This document shows positions 43,208 to 53,926 of a DNA stretch of 64,000 bases, piece after piece. Both the position numbers and the translations under genes were made by a program. Source of the DNA: Thiomicrorhabdus arctica DSM 13458 (GTDB taxonomy: Bacteria > Pseudomonadota > Gammaproteobacteria > Thiomicrospirales > Thiomicrospiraceae); the NCBI RefSeq assembly GCF_000381085.1, contig NZ_KB905899.1, positions 620,001-684,000 of the forward strand, written 5' to 3'. Below the pieces are notes generated by a model. That model was given only the letters and a program-made list of their open reading frames with translations. It was not told where the DNA came from and did no database searches. Numbering within the stretch: position 1 is the first letter of the stretch; each line of letters begins with the position of its first letter.

Positions 43208-44299
43208 TTAAAGAGGTGAAACGGGAAAAGAACCTAATAATTTGAAGAATGCGGATTTAGACTTAACTTCTGCAAGAGCTTGTTTCAGATTTTCATCTTC
43301 CTGATGCCCCATAACATCAATAAAAAACTGATAATCCCAAGTGGTATCCAGTGATGGACGAGAGATGATACGTGTCATATTAATCCCACGACTGCTAAAA
43401 CAAGACAAAATATCTAACAGTGCGCCCGATTGATTTTTCATGGAAACAATCATAGCCGTTTTATCTTCACCACTCGACTGCGTCGCATCACGCCCTACTA
43501 CCCAAAATTTAGTGCTATTGTCTGACTGATCTTCAATATGAGACTCAAGAATATTCAATTGATAAAGCTGCGCGGCCTGCTCAGAAGCAATTGCTGCAAC
43601 AGCGGAATCGGTTTTCGCCATTTTGGCCGCCAGAGCATTAGATGCAACGGCTTCAATTTCCGCCCATGGCAAGTTATTTTTAATCCACTGTTCACACTGC
43701 CCTAAGGCTTGTTGATGGGCGACAATTTTGTGAATATTTTCAACTGTTTTTGACTTTGATAATAAACAGTGATGAATTTCAAGAGCGACTTCACCAGACA
43801 CCTTCAAATCCGTTGTCACCAAGGCATTTTGTGTACTTTTCACGACCCCTTCAGAAGAGTTTTCGACGGGGACCATGCCATAACTTGCATCGCCCTTCTC
43901 AACCGCTTCAAATACCTCTTCAATGGTCGAAACGGCGATAGAATGCACCGATGAACCAAATTGTTTGATGACACTGGCATGAGAATAACTGCCTTCAGGA
44001 CCTAAATAAGCGACCGTAGTCGGCTGTTCAAGCGCTAAACAGGCAGACATAATCTCTCTAAAGAGCTTCGCCATCTCTTCATCTGGCAATAAACTGGTAT
44101 TGCGGGCTTTAACGGCGCGCAACACTTGTGCTTCTCGTTCAGGTCTATAAAAAACCGCATCGACATTATCGCCTTGGGTTTTAATGTCGGCCACTTTTTG
44201 AGCACATGCCGCTCTTTGACCAATCAAATCTTGGATTTGAGCATCGATTGTATCAATTTGATTTCTAATCTCTGTCAATTGCATCTGTTCTGTCGTCAT
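43208..44299 (-). CDS. pheA: Bifunctional chorismate mutase/prephenate dehydratase (P-protein)
   Basis: This 363-residue protein has an AroQ-type chorismate mutase domain (about 1-90, EIRNQIDTIDAQIQDLIGQR). It is followed by a prephenate dehydratase domain (about 93-270, VAYLGPEGSYSHASV) and a C-terminal ACT domain (about 283-355, GALLDILSCFSSRGINMTRI ESRP-like block ISRPS) that senses phenylalanine. The dehydratase motif usually read as N-x-T-R-F is NSTKF here (Lys for Arg). It converts chorismate to phenylpyruvate. It is placed between serC and hisC. Confidence 0.95.
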   Translation of the reverse strand: MTTEQMQLTEIRNQIDTIDAQIQDLIGQRAACAQKVADIKTQGDNVDAVFYRPEREAQVLRAVKARNTSLLPDEEMAKLFREIMSACLALEQPTTVAYLGPEGSYSHASVIKQFGSSVHSIAVSTIEEVFEAVEKGDASYGMVPVENSSEGVVKSTQNALVTTDLKVSGEVALEIHHCLLSKSKTVENIHKIVAHQQALGQCEQWIKNNLPWAEIEAVASNALAAKMAKTDSAVAAIASEQAAQLYQLNILESHIEDQSDNSTKFWVVGRDATQSSGEDKTAMIVSMKNQSGALLDILSCFSSRGINMTRIISRPSLDTTWDYQFFIDVMGHQEDENLKQALAEVKSKSAFFKLLGSFPVSPL

Positions 44300-44368
44300 T
44301 CAAGTGCCTGTCTGTTATCGATTCTTCATTCTATTCATTAAGCTAGTGCGTAGTCGCCAGGATTAAGA

Positions 44369-45463
44369 TTAAGCGTGTGTTTTTGCAAACTGTTCCATAA
44401 AGGCAATTAAGGTATCAACCCCCTCTTCAGGCATGGCATTATAAATACTTGCACGCATCCCACCAAAAGCCTTATGACCTTTCAAACTTAATAACCCAGC
44501 CGCCTTAGACGCTTGAACAAACTCTGACTCTAACTCGTTATTCGTCAGATAAAAAGTCACATTCATCCATGAACGTTGCGTAGGTTTAATCGTATTATAA
44601 TAAAATGGGGAGTTGTCGATATAATCATAAAGCTTCTGTGCTTTACGTTGATTAACCGATGCAATAGCCTCAACGCCTCCATTGGCTTTAAGCCACTCGA
44701 AGACCAGGCCTGCTAAATACCAAGCATAGGTTGCTGGGGTATTAAACATGGACTCATTATTCGCATAAGTTGCCCAGTTTAATAAAGTCGGCGTGATCTC
44801 ACGTGCATGACCCACTAAATCATCGCGAATAATCATAATCGATAAACCCGCCGGCCCTATATTCTTCTGAGCCCCTGCATAGATGATGGCATAACGACTT
44901 ACATCAATCGGACGACACATAATATTAGATGACATATCTGCAATCACAGGTTTACCTTGAGCAAACACATGCTCCAGCTGGTCTTCTTGAAACTCCAGTC
45001 CCGTAATGGTTTCATTGGTACACAGGTGAATATATTTAGCATCGTCACTAAATGACCACTCTGCTACATCAGGGATTTCAGTTGGGTTATCCGCTTCACC
45101 ACCGGTGACAATATTGACATTAACGTAGCGCGAAGCCTCTTTAATCGCTTTATCAGACCAAACACCGGTATTAAAATAGTCTACCGTATCACCCTCTTGC
45201 GTTAAGTTAAGTGGAATCGCCGAAAACTGCATTGAAGCCCCACCATGCAGAAACAATACTTTGTAGTTGTCTGGAATGGCCATTACTTCTCGTAAATCAG
45301 CTTCGATTTTATGCGCGACGGACATGTATTCTTTACTTCGATGACTCATTTCCATCACCGACATGCCCGCATGATTCCAATCTAGAAACTCTGCTGATGC
45401 TTTGCGCATGACCGCTTCTGGCAACATTGCTGGACCTGCACTAAAGTTAAACGCTCTTGCCAT
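44369..45463 (-). CDS. serC: Phosphoserine aminotransferase
   Basis: The 364 residues begin RAFNFSAGPAMLPEAVM and carry FLHGGASMQF, the PLP-Lys site YAGAQKNIGPAGLS and TPATYAWYLAGLVFEWL, all typical of SerC. It converts 3-phosphohydroxypyruvate to phosphoserine in the serine and vitamin B6 pathways. It is placed between gyrA and pheA as in the pseudomonad supraoperon. The LAGLVFE segment is encoded by a CAGGCCTG-containing stretch (44705-44712). Confidence 0.96.
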   Translation of the reverse strand: MARAFNFSAGPAMLPEAVMRKASAEFLDWNHAGMSVMEMSHRSKEYMSVAHKIEADLREVMAIPDNYKVLFLHGGASMQFSAIPLNLTQEGDTVDYFNTGVWSDKAIKEASRYVNVNIVTGGEADNPTEIPDVAEWSFSDDAKYIHLCTNETITGLEFQEDQLEHVFAQGKPVIADMSSNIMCRPIDVSRYAIIYAGAQKNIGPAGLSIMIIRDDLVGHAREITPTLLNWATYANNESMFNTPATYAWYLAGLVFEWLKANGGVEAIASVNQRKAQKLYDYIDNSPFYYNTIKPTQRSWMNVTFYLTNNELESEFVQASKAAGLLSLKGHKAFGGMRASIYNAMPEEGVDTLIAFMEQFAKTHA

Positions 45464-45587
45464 GCTAATTAAATTCCTTATTCCAAGATAAAAGACGTTC
45501 TAGAATCCGGCTTCAAGCCTGATGCTAAAACGGCTAAAAGACCCAATGCTATAAGCAGTGAGCCTTTGATTCATTATTATTTTATGA

Positions 45588-48263
45588 TTACTCTGAATCG
45601 TTACTTTCAGTGTCTTTCTCTGAGTCATCGCTTTCAACGATGCTACCTTCAACACCCTCTTCAGCATTATTCTCAAGAACCGCTTCAGTTGTAAGACCTT
45701 CAACAACAGACTCTTCATCTTCTAATAAGAGTTCGTCTTCAACATCCACGACCGCTAGGCCAACAACTAATTCGCCCTTACCGACGTTAATCAACTTGAC
45801 CCCTTGCGTATTACGGCCCACGACGGAGACTTCTGAGACACGTGCTCGTACTAAAGTGGCTTTATTGGTAATTAACACCATCTCTTGCTCAGGAACAACG
45901 GAAACCGCTGCCACAACTGAACCGTTACGCTCAGAGGTTTTAATGGAAATAACCCCTTGGCCACCACGATTAATGGTTGAGTAATCCTCTACCGGCGTAC
46001 ATTTTCCATAACCATGTTCAGTCGCCGTCAGAATTAAAGTATTAGGTTTAGCGACTTGCATACTGATGACTTTAACCCCTTCTGCCAGCTTCATTCCACG
46101 AACACCACGAGCCGTACGTCCCATGACACGAACATCAGACTCTTTAAAGCGAATCGCTTTACCGATATTGCTGAACAACATAATTTCTTGCTCACCATCG
46201 GTTAAAGCCGTCCCGACTAACTCATCATCATCCAGTAAATCAACAGCAATAATACCGTTAGCACGTGGGCGAGAGAAATCTTTCAGCGCGACGCGTTTGA
46301 CAACCGAGTTACGGGTTGCCATAAAGACAATGCGTTCATCAAATTCATCGACCGGTAATACTGACGTGATATATTCCCCATCACCTAAGGGCAGAATATT
46401 GACGATTGGCTTACCACGACTACCACGACTGGCGAGCGGTAACTGCCAAGTTTTCTGCCAGTAAAGCTTCCCTTTGTTTGAGAAACACAACAGCATATCA
46501 TGCGTGCTCGCCACAAATAGTTGTCCGACTTCATCTTCTTCTTTCATGGCTGTTGCAGATTTACCGCGGCCACCGCGTTTTTGCGCACGATAGTCACTGA
46601 GTGGCTGCGTTTTAATATAACCATCTTCAGATAAAGTCACGATACGATCTTCAACCGCAATTAAATCTTCTGCATCTAGGTCTTGGTAGCTGTAATCAAT
46701 GACAGTACGACGTGCATCACCGAAGGTTTCAACGACTTCATTCAACTCTTCCCTAACCACTTCCGTCAAACGATCAGGATTTCTCAAAATATTTAAGAAC
46801 TCTGTGATTTTTTCAACAAGACCTTTGTATTCTTCAATAATTTTATCTTGCTCTAAACCTGTTAAACGATGCAAACGCATCTCAAGAATAGATTGCGCCT
46901 GAACGGGTGACAACTTATAAATATCACCACTCTCATCCACACCAAACCCTTCTGGCAAGTTTTCTGGACGAATATCTTTAAGCTCAACGCGCCCTAACAA
47001 TTCGACCACTTTACCCACTGGCCATTGTCTTTCAAGCATGCGTTCTTTCGCAACCGCTGGACTTGGAGAGGCTTTGATCAGTTCAATCATCTCATCGATA
47101 TTATTTAAAGCAATTGCCAACCCTTCTAAGGTATGGGCTTTTTCACGTGCTTTACGCAGTTCGAAAATAGTACGGCGTGTAACCACTTCACGACGATGTT
47201 TAACAAAGGCGGTGATGATTTCTTTTAGATTCAATAATTTTGGCTGACCGTCAATCAAAGCAACCATATTGACACCAAACACCGTCTGCATTGCAGTCTG
47301 CTTGTATAGGTTATTAATCATGATTTCAGGGACTTCACCGCGTCGCAGCTCAATCACAACACGCATACCATCTTTATCGGATTCGTCACGTAAAGCGGTA
47401 ATGCCATCAATTTTCTTTTCTTTTACTAATTCGGCAATACGTTCAATCAGACGTGCCTTATTAACCTGGTATGGCAGCTCATCAATAATGACTTTAGATT
47501 TACCGCTTTTATCCGTCTCAATAGACGTTTTTGCACGAATTTTAACGCGACCGCGGCCGGTTTCGTATGCTTCCCTTATACCGCTCGCGCCATTAATAAT
47601 GCCGTACGTCGGAAAGTCTGGTCCAGGAATGTGCTCCATCAAGCCATCAAGATCGATATCAGGATTATCAATCACCGCTAAACATGCGCTAACGGTTTCA
47701 GTTAAGTTGTGTGGCGGAATATTTGTGGCCATACCGACCGCGATTCCAGAAGAACCGTTGACTAATAGGTTAGGAATTCTGGTTGGCATGACGACCGGCT
47801 CTGATTCAGAACCATCGTAGTTTTCAGCAAAGTTAACGGTTTCTTTATCTAAATCGGCAAGCAAGTGATGAGCAATTTTTGACATTCTAATTTCGGTATA
47901 ACGCATTGCGGCAGGAGAATCACCATCGACCGACCCGAAGTTACCCTGTCCATCTACCAACATATAACGTAACGAGAATGGCTGAGCCATACGAACGATT
48001 GTATCGTAAACTGCCGTGTCACCATGCGGGTGATATTTACCGATTACATCCCCGACAATACGGGCAGACTTTTTGTAAGGTTTGTTAAAATCGTTATTCA
48101 GTACATTCATAGCGTAAAGCACGCGACGGTGAACTGGTTTTAAGCCATCTCTTACATCAGGAAGCGCTCGTCCTACAATTACACTCATGGCATAACTTAA
48201 GTACGATTGTTCCATTTCATCTTCTAACGCAATGGGAATAATTTCACGTGCAAATTCAGACAT
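45588..48263 (-). CDS. gyrA: DNA gyrase subunit A
   Basis: This 891-residue type II topoisomerase subunit has the catalytic Tyr in [10 protein letters not shown] (near residue 123). The quinolone-determining region is [15 protein letters not shown] with Thr at position 83 (Ser in E. coli, Thr in several pseudomonads) and Asp87. The GyrA box is [13 protein letters not shown], and a six-bladed C-terminal wrapping domain follows. It ends in a long acidic tail (about 835-891, ending [10 protein letters not shown]), a feature that tunes supercoiling in E. coli. It heads the minus-strand supercluster. Confidence 0.97.
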   Translation of the reverse strand: MSEFAREIIPIALEDEMEQSYLSYAMSVIVGRALPDVRDGLKPVHRRVLYAMNVLNNDFNKPYKKSARIVGDVIGKYHPHGDTAVYDTIVRMAQPFSLRYMLVDGQGNFGSVDGDSPAAMRYTEIRMSKIAHHLLADLDKETVNFAENYDGSESEPVVMPTRIPNLLVNGSSGIAVGMATNIPPHNLTETVSACLAVIDNPDIDLDGLMEHIPGPDFPTYGIINGASGIREAYETGRGRVKIRAKTSIETDKSGKSKVIIDELPYQVNKARLIERIAELVKEKKIDGITALRDESDKDGMRVVIELRRGEVPEIMINNLYKQTAMQTVFGVNMVALIDGQPKLLNLKEIITAFVKHRREVVTRRTIFELRKAREKAHTLEGLAIALNNIDEMIELIKASPSPAVAKERMLERQWPVGKVVELLGRVELKDIRPENLPEGFGVDESGDIYKLSPVQAQSILEMRLHRLTGLEQDKIIEEYKGLVEKITEFLNILRNPDRLTEVVREELNEVVETFGDARRTVIDYSYQDLDAEDLIAVEDRIVTLSEDGYIKTQPLSDYRAQKRGGRGKSATAMKEEDEVGQLFVASTHDMLLCFSNKGKLYWQKTWQLPLASRGSRGKPIVNILPLGDGEYITSVLPVDEFDERIVFMATRNSVVKRVALKDFSRPRANGIIAVDLLDDDELVGTALTDGEQEIMLFSNIGKAIRFKESDVRVMGRTARGVRGMKLAEGVKVISMQVAKPNTLILTATEHGYGKCTPVEDYSTINRGGQGVISIKTSERNGSVVAAVSVVPEQEMVLITNKATLVRARVSEVSVVGRNTQGVKLINVGKGELVVGLAVVDVEDELLLEDEESVVEGLTTEAVLENNAEEGVEGSIVESDDSEKDTESNDSE

Positions 48264-48302
48264 CGATAATCCAATTATTTAGTTAACTATATTAAAGTCT
48301 GT

Positions 48303-48308
48303 ATTATA
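48303..48308 (-). promoter_or_regulatory. Possible -10 box of gyrA
   Basis: Read on the minus strand, GGGTATAATACAG contains a perfect TATAAT 39 bases before the gyrA start. No convincing -35 hexamer stands 16-18 bases upstream, which is not unusual for supercoiling-sensitive gyrase promoters. Confidence 0.4.
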
Positions 48309-48550
48309 CCCGCATAACCACCCTAAAGCGATAGTTATAATGACCCTTTCCCCGTATCGATAAAAACTTTTTAAGCCGCTAGGGAGCTTTATTTTAGCTT
48401 AGAGGGCTTTAAGTAAATTAAAATCCCGGTAAAGCTGTCAAATTAGGTATAATTTTTGGGCTACGTTTTGCCTTTATATATTTTTTATTGAGGCAATCAA
48501 ACCTCCTTAAGAGGTAGAAGCGAATCCTAGGCGAATAAAAGTGAATCCTA

Positions 48551-49303
48551 ATGAGTGAATCAACTTCCACAGAAAACTCAAAAACCCCCGATAATGCACC
48601 CAAAGAATCTAATGTAGATCAGGCAGAGTTAGATAACTTTAACCGCTTGTCTAATACCTGGTGGGATACCGAAGGTGAATTTGGTGCTTTACATAAAATC
48701 AACCCCTTCAGAATTGAGTTTATTCGACGTTTTCAACCGCTTGAAAACCAATCGGTTGTCGATATTGGATGTGGCGGGGGCATACTCTCCGAGTCTCTAG
48801 CGTCAGCAGGAGCAATGGTGACCGGTATTGATTTAGCTCAAGAAGTGCTGAGCGTTGCAAAACTGCATGGTTTGGATTCGGGTATCAAGGTCGATTACCA
48901 ATTGATTGCCGCAGAAGAGTACGCTGAGTTGCATGCAGAAGAACATGATATTGTGACCTGTATGGAGATGCTAGAGCACGTACCCGATCCACAAGCGATT
49001 ATTAAAGCGGCCGCTTTGTGTGTCAAACCAGGTGGATGGGTTTTCTTCTCAACACTGAATCGTAACTACAAATCCTACTTATTGGCGATCTTTGCGGCTG
49101 AACAGGTTTTGAATTTAGTGCCTAAAGGTACGCACACCCATGAAAAGTTCATTACACCTGCTGAGATGGATGCGATGGCCAGACAAGCAGGGCTCTATTT
49201 AAGAGACAGTGCGGGCATTCAGTTCAACCCATTACTCAACCAATATGGCTTAAATGAGAATGTTGATGTGAACTATCTTTTGGCGTATCAAAAAGCCGTT
49301 TAG
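48551..49303 (+). CDS. ubiG: Ubiquinone biosynthesis O-methyltransferase
   Basis: This 250-residue SAM-dependent methyltransferase contains NTWWDTEGEFGALHKINPFR, VVDIGCGGGILSESLASAGA (SAM motif I), TCMEMLEHVPDP (motif II) and STLNRNYKSYLLAI, which together are diagnostic of UbiG. It performs both O-methylations in ubiquinone synthesis at the inner membrane. The N-terminus has a polar extension of about 20 residues. It starts the plus-strand trio ubiG-mupP-yciK and is divergent from gyrA. Confidence 0.96.
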   Translation: MSESTSTENSKTPDNAPKESNVDQAELDNFNRLSNTWWDTEGEFGALHKINPFRIEFIRRFQPLENQSVVDIGCGGGILSESLASAGAMVTGIDLAQEVLSVAKLHGLDSGIKVDYQLIAAEEYAELHAEEHDIVTCMEMLEHVPDPQAIIKAAALCVKPGGWVFFSTLNRNYKSYLLAIFAAEQVLNLVPKGTHTHEKFITPAEMDAMARQAGLYLRDSAGIQFNPLLNQYGLNENVDVNYLLAYQKAV

Positions 49304-49396
49304 GTTCGCTTAAAGAAGATCCCTTCAAGCAAGTGATCAACATTCCATCACCCAACATCTTTTAGACTTATCTATTTTTAGGAACACTTTATTACC

Positions 49397-50083
49397 ATGC
49401 CAATCTCTTCTCCCATTGAATGCATTCTTTTTGATTTAGACGGTACCCTACTGGACACCTCATATGATTTTGCGTTTGCCCTTAATCAAACCTGCCGTGA
49501 TTTCGACCAAAAACCTTTACGTTACCAAACGATTAGAAAAGTGGTCTCGCAAGGTGGCCTGGCCATGACACAACTGGCCTTTCCTTTATTAGAAGGAGAA
49601 GCGCTTGAAGCACGTAGACAACACTTTTTGAAGATCTATTTTGAAAATATTGACAACCACACTCGGATATTTCCAGGGCTCGAATTAGGTTTGCAAACCT
49701 TGGCACAACAGAATATTCCCTGGGGCATTGTCACCAATAAGCCAGGCTGGTTGACCGAAAAATTATTAGCCAACTTAACGTTCCCAAGTAAGCCTTTAAG
49801 TGTCATTAGTGGCGACACTCTGACCGTTCGAAAGCCAGATCCAGCGCCTTTATTGCTGGCGGCCAAACAGTGTCATGTTGCGCCAGAAAAATGTCTGTAT
49901 ATTGGGGATCATATAAGAGATATAGAAGCGGGTAACAATGCTGGCATGAAAACAGCCTCCGCGCTATTTGGTTATTTGCCAGACCTACCAGAAAGCCACT
50001 GTGAAAAACCTTGGCCTGCTGATTTTCATTTTGAAACCCCTTTTGAAATCAGTCAGTTTTTCAAGACACTCAAAAGCACATAA
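49397..50083 (+). CDS. mupP: HAD phosphatase, MupP/Gph-like
   Basis: This 228-residue HAD-IA hydrolase has LFDLDGTLLDTSYDF (motif I), IVTNKPGWLTEKLL (motif II), RKPDPAPLLLA and LYIGDHIRDIEAGNNAGM (motifs III and IV). KVVSQGGLAMTQLAF resembles the cap of MupP, the N-acetylmuramate-6-phosphate phosphatase of peptidoglycan recycling in Pseudomonas, whose gene also lies between ubiG and a yciK-like gene. Phosphoglycolate phosphatase is the alternative. The genome's amgK and murU genes, its pathway partners, are not in this window. Confidence 0.8.
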   Translation: MPISSPIECILFDLDGTLLDTSYDFAFALNQTCRDFDQKPLRYQTIRKVVSQGGLAMTQLAFPLLEGEALEARRQHFLKIYFENIDNHTRIFPGLELGLQTLAQQNIPWGIVTNKPGWLTEKLLANLTFPSKPLSVISGDTLTVRKPDPAPLLLAAKQCHVAPEKCLYIGDHIRDIEAGNNAGMKTASALFGYLPDLPESHCEKPWPADFHFETPFEISQFFKTLKST

Positions 50084-50154
50084 ACATTGCGCAAACCGTT
50101 ACATGTGTAAAACCGAATTTATTTGAAATAAAGAAAAAAGATAGAGAGACCTGT

Positions 50155-50838
50155 ATGCAAACTTATTTAGTCACCGGTGCCGCCCAAGGGTTAGGTAAAG
50201 CCTTAAGTACACAGTTAGTCGAAAAAGGCCATCAAGTCATTCTACTCGATAAAGAACTCAAAGCCCTTAATGCACTTTATGACGAGCTCAACTCTGATTT
50301 GGTCGCCCTTTATCCTATCGATTTATTGGGTGCAAATATTGATCATTACCAAGCACTTCAGGACACCATCACAGAAGAATATGGGCAATTGGATGGCGTG
50401 ATTCTCAATGCCGCTATCTTGCCCGCCTTTACACCCTTAGAGCAGTTTGATTATATGCAGTGGTATGAGGTATTACACACTAATCTCAACGCCAACTTCC
50501 ATCTGATTCAAAACACTCTTGAACTATTGAAAAAGAGCGATAATGGAAAGCTTCTGGCCGTGTTAGATCAAAACATCAACTTGTACCCTGCTTACTACGG
50601 TGCTTATGGCGTGGCTAAGGCGGGCTTAGAGCAACTCATGATCACGGTCGCGACAGAACATAAAAACACAAATTTAGAGGTCTACAATGCAAAACTGGAG
50701 GCTTTTGCCACAGAATCCAGAGGCCGGTTATTCCCGGGTGAAAACCCATTGAATTTGCCTTCTGCCGAGCGTATCGCAAAGCGAATCTTAGCCCACTTAC
50801 TAGAAGACAAAACGCATCCAACGATCCAATGCCTTTAA
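50155..50838 (+). CDS. yciK: YciK-like short-chain dehydrogenase lacking the catalytic Ser
   Basis: This 227-residue Rossmann protein has TGAAQGLGKAL for the cofactor, DGVILNAAI and the YxxxK pair in YGVAKAG. LDLEG..HYQ-type spacing (IDLLGANIDHYQALQDTI) and TPLEQFDYMQWYEV match YciK. The strand that should carry the catalytic Ser reads KLLAVLDQNINLYPAYYG, with no Ser at the usual place (12-14 residues before Tyr). It may thus be a non-classical or inactive SDR. It stands third in the ubiG-mupP-yciK trio. Confidence 0.78.
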   Translation: MQTYLVTGAAQGLGKALSTQLVEKGHQVILLDKELKALNALYDELNSDLVALYPIDLLGANIDHYQALQDTITEEYGQLDGVILNAAILPAFTPLEQFDYMQWYEVLHTNLNANFHLIQNTLELLKKSDNGKLLAVLDQNINLYPAYYGAYGVAKAGLEQLMITVATEHKNTNLEVYNAKLEAFATESRGRLFPGENPLNLPSAERIAKRILAHLLEDKTHPTIQCL

Positions 50839-51025
50839 AAACACTCAAAGAGGAAACATGTTCACCTGATTTAAACCAAAACGATTAGGTCATAAGCCTC
50901 ATTTTTTGACCTCTATCCACCCTACTCTTCAAAACCTTTTCAGTGAGCGTGCTCTCAAAAAAGGCCTCTTATCGCGTTTTATAATGCCCCTTCCCTGCAA
51001 CAAAATTCACGATTGAGTTGAGCTC

Positions 51026-52003
51026 TTAAAACGACCTATCCAGCTTAACCGGAGATTCAAAACCTTTGGGTTTTACAGCCAATACGGAACAATCTATCTG
51101 CTCAATAATATCCTCGGCCGTATTGCCAATGATCATACCTGAAAGCCCTGTTCTGGCAATCGTACCCATTATCAATAGATCGTTGCCATGGTTCTTTAAT
51201 AACTGTGCAATGGCTATTTCAGGCTTTCCTTTAGGGAGGTACGTTTGCAACGCCAAACCTGACAGCCTATAGGCCTGCACCTCTTTTTCAAGGGCATTTT
51301 GGTGAAACTGTTGCTCACGTTCATTAAATAAAAACAGATCTTTTTCAGTCCATTCAGTATTCCAGTAGTAAATTAAATTTTCACCTTCAGATTGCCACGC
51401 GTGCACCACTTCTAGCGGCGCACTCTGCAGTTGATGCAGTTTCACCGCCCAATCCATAATACGCGTGTTAAGACGGTCTTCTTCCAAGGGTTGTTCATTT
51501 TCACTATCGATATCAATACTGGCGATCATCTTGACAAACGGCAACTCAATTTGAGGATTGTGTAGTAACAGGGTGCAAGGGCATTTACGTAAAAGATGCA
51601 TATCATGGCTGTCAAACAGGGGGCGGTCACTCCTTTCACTAGAATTGTCTACTAACTTAATCAGCAAGTCGGCATGAATTTTGAGCACCTGCTGAATGAT
51701 TTGATAGAAAAATTTACCAAAGACCACTTCCACAGAAAACTTGACGGTTGCCTCTTGAGCTTGCTGTTGCAAAGGTTTTAATTGCACCAGTTGGATTTGT
51801 TTCTGGTGTTCCATAAGAGCCGTTGGCTCGTCGTTGTTTAACCAAGCGGCCAGGCCTGATGATATTTCTGGCAAAACACGTAACACCTTTAGGTGCGCTT
51901 GATGTTGTTTGGCTAGTTGCAAAGTCCAGGAAAACAACTCTTGTTCAGCAAGAGAGTTTTCCTGCGAAACAAAGATAATCGTTTGAATAGATGGCATATT
52001 CAA
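51026..52003 (-). CDS. Tandem-domain universal stress protein
   Basis: The 325 residues hold two UspA folds, about 5-145 and 155-315. The second has GNDLLIMGTIARTGLSGMIIGNTAEDIIEQ, with the G-x-x-G-x(9)-G-N/S-T nucleotide motif, and ends SVLAVKPKGF. The first domain has a degraded motif. It resembles UspE-type proteins. The start overlaps the stop of the antiporter gene by four bases (ATGA), so the two are coupled; a stress protein tied to a K+ or Na+/H+ antiporter suggests a joint response to pH or ion stress (inference). Contains a CAGGCCTG word. Confidence 0.88.
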   Translation of the reverse strand: MNMPSIQTIIFVSQENSLAEQELFSWTLQLAKQHQAHLKVLRVLPEISSGLAAWLNNDEPTALMEHQKQIQLVQLKPLQQQAQEATVKFSVEVVFGKFFYQIIQQVLKIHADLLIKLVDNSSERSDRPLFDSHDMHLLRKCPCTLLLHNPQIELPFVKMIASIDIDSENEQPLEEDRLNTRIMDWAVKLHQLQSAPLEVVHAWQSEGENLIYYWNTEWTEKDLFLFNEREQQFHQNALEKEVQAYRLSGLALQTYLPKGKPEIAIAQLLKNHGNDLLIMGTIARTGLSGMIIGNTAEDIIEQIDCSVLAVKPKGFESPVKLDRSF

Positions 52004-53649
52004 TTCGCCTTTATTGAAGGGGTATTTAAAATGCGCTCAACAGCTTGCAAAGCGGCATCGTGAAAAGGAATCAGAACCAGGTCAGCCCCCAAGCTTTGAA
52101 AATAATCACTATCAGACTGATTGTGCCCAGCTAAAGCGACTTTACCCGGGTAGTGCACTTCTTTAAGGGATTTTAATAAGATCAAGTTAAGATGATAATC
52201 TCTTAAAGTACCAATTACCCATGTAGCCTCCATAAGGGGCAAGCTAGCAATAAACTCGGGATCCCCTGCATCACCATAACGTGTAGGTACACCATGCATG
52301 ACATTATCTTCTACTAATTGAGGGTTGAAATCCACTGCCAGCACATTCAACCCCCGTTTTTGCAGTGTCTGTGCCATCAGCATACCGAATCGTCCGAGGC
52401 CAAAGATAATGACATCGGTCGACTTAGCCAAAGGCTGCTGATCAATGGCTAATTCTCGGTAAGGTTTTAGACGTTCAAATACCGTCAAAAAGGGTGCAAG
52501 TTTTTCGTACAAAGGTTGGGAGTAGAGAATCATATAAGATGAGACTGAAATGGTAATGAGACCGACCAAGGTGATTAAGCCGACGGTATCCTGATTTATA
52601 TGCCCTAAAGTAAAACCTAAGGCCGCCAGAATAAGTGAAAACTCACTAATCTGTGCTACTGTCAAACCCGCTAAAAAGCCAGTGCGTTTACGATAGCCCA
52701 TATACCCCATAATAACCATCACAATAAATGGATTGCCTAACAGTACAAACAGCGAAAGAATTACAGCCGGCTCAACTTGAGAACTTAAAATACTCATATT
52801 TAGACTCGCGCCTAAGCTGATGAAAAAGAACAATAATAAAAAGTCACGCAGGCTTACCAGTCTAGCAGCGATCAACTCACGATAATGCGTAGAGGCCAAA
52901 GATATACCCGCTAAAAAGGCGCCTACCTCTTGACCAAAACCCAAAACGTAACCCACCGATGCACCCATTACAGCCCAAGCAATGGCGAATAAAATCAACA
53001 ATTCAGACGAGTACGCTAAACTCCGCAATAAACCAGGAAGCACGTAACGCATCAACAACGCGACAACAAGCAGCATTAAGATCCCTTTGATCAATACCAT
53101 CAAAGCATCAAAGCCTAAATGGCTTACCTCCTCCGCTTGCCCTAATGCGGTCAGACCAATCATCACCAAAACGACCACAATGTCTTGCACAATCAAAAAA
53201 CCAACGGCAATACGGCCATGCAATGAATCAAGTTCGCCCTTATCGGACAGAAGCTTAACGATAATAATCGTACTGGAAAAAGTAAGCGCCACGGATACAT
53301 AAATAGCTCCAACTACCGAGAGCCCAAGTGCCAAACCGATTAAAAACCCGATTAAGGACGTGAAAATAACCTGACCAAATCCCGTAAAAAGTGCCACGGG
53401 GCCCAACGTACGGATAATATGCAAATCCAACTTAAGACCGACCACAAACAACAAGACGGCAATGCCTAAATGAGACAATAGCTCAATCTGTGCATAATTG
53501 GCAATTAGACTAAAACCTGCAGGCCCTGCTAAAATACCCACAGCAATAAAGGCGACAATTAAGGGTTGGCGTAACTTAACAGCAACAAAGCCAAATACCG
53601 CAGAAATGCCCAGCAGCATGCTAAACTCGAAAAATGCACTCTCAAACAT
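52000..53649 (-). CDS. CPA2 cation:proton antiporter with RCK (TrkA-N) domain
   Basis: This 549-residue protein has about twelve membrane helices (about 5-385) of the Na+/H+ or K+/H+ exchanger type: LSHLGIAVLLFVVGLKLDL, VSVALTFSSTIIIVKLLSDKGELDSLHGRIAVG and GFGQEVGAFLAGISLASTHY. A cytoplasmic RCK-N domain (about 408-525, VIIFGLGRFGMLMAQTLQKRGLNVLAVD) binds NAD(H)/AMP. The layout is that of KefB/YbaL-like proteins, but the C-terminal RCK is short. It lies upstream of, and coupled to, the universal stress protein gene. Confidence 0.9.
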   Translation of the reverse strand: MFESAFFEFSMLLGISAVFGFVAVKLRQPLIVAFIAVGILAGPAGFSLIANYAQIELLSHLGIAVLLFVVGLKLDLHIIRTLGPVALFTGFGQVIFTSLIGFLIGLALGLSVVGAIYVSVALTFSSTIIIVKLLSDKGELDSLHGRIAVGFLIVQDIVVVLVMIGLTALGQAEEVSHLGFDALMVLIKGILMLLVVALLMRYVLPGLLRSLAYSSELLILFAIAWAVMGASVGYVLGFGQEVGAFLAGISLASTHYRELIAARLVSLRDFLLLFFFISLGASLNMSILSSQVEPAVILSLFVLLGNPFIVMVIMGYMGYRKRTGFLAGLTVAQISEFSLILAALGFTLGHINQDTVGLITLVGLITISVSSYMILYSQPLYEKLAPFLTVFERLKPYRELAIDQQPLAKSTDVIIFGLGRFGMLMAQTLQKRGLNVLAVDFNPQLVEDNVMHGVPTRYGDAGDPEFIASLPLMEATWVIGTLRDYHLNLILLKSLKEVHYPGKVALAGHNQSDSDYFQSLGADLVLIPFHDAALQAVERILNTPSIKAN

Positions 53650-53756
53650 GGCCGGCTCCTAGCAAAAATCAACGTCATATGACGGATAACGACAGTCAGA
53701 GTATAATTAAATACTCCTCAAAGCGACAAGTCTATACTTAATATCAAATTAACAAC

Positions 53757-53772
53757 TGACCAGGCCTGGTCA
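53757..53772. repeat. CCAGGCCTGG palindrome
   Basis: A 16-bp perfect palindrome (TGACCAGG half-site) in the gap between the CPA2 gene start and the end of the lipoprotein gene at 53927. It may end the lipoprotein transcript, although no strong T tract is present. Confidence 0.7.
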
Positions 53773-53926
53773 CTTTAGAATGGGTATAAGCTTTATTGTA
53801 TTAATTCTTTTAGTACCCGTATCAAATAATCGGAGAACAGAGCAAACCTTATTTTTACCCTTACTTTCAATTTATTATGAGTTTAACCTTACTCAACGCT
53901 CAATTATTGAGCCGACAGTTGAATTT

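Noticed and set aside
45610-47820. Several long plus-strand frames inside gyrA
   Set aside because: They are antisense shadows of gyrA with Ser/Thr-rich, low-complexity translations and no start signals.
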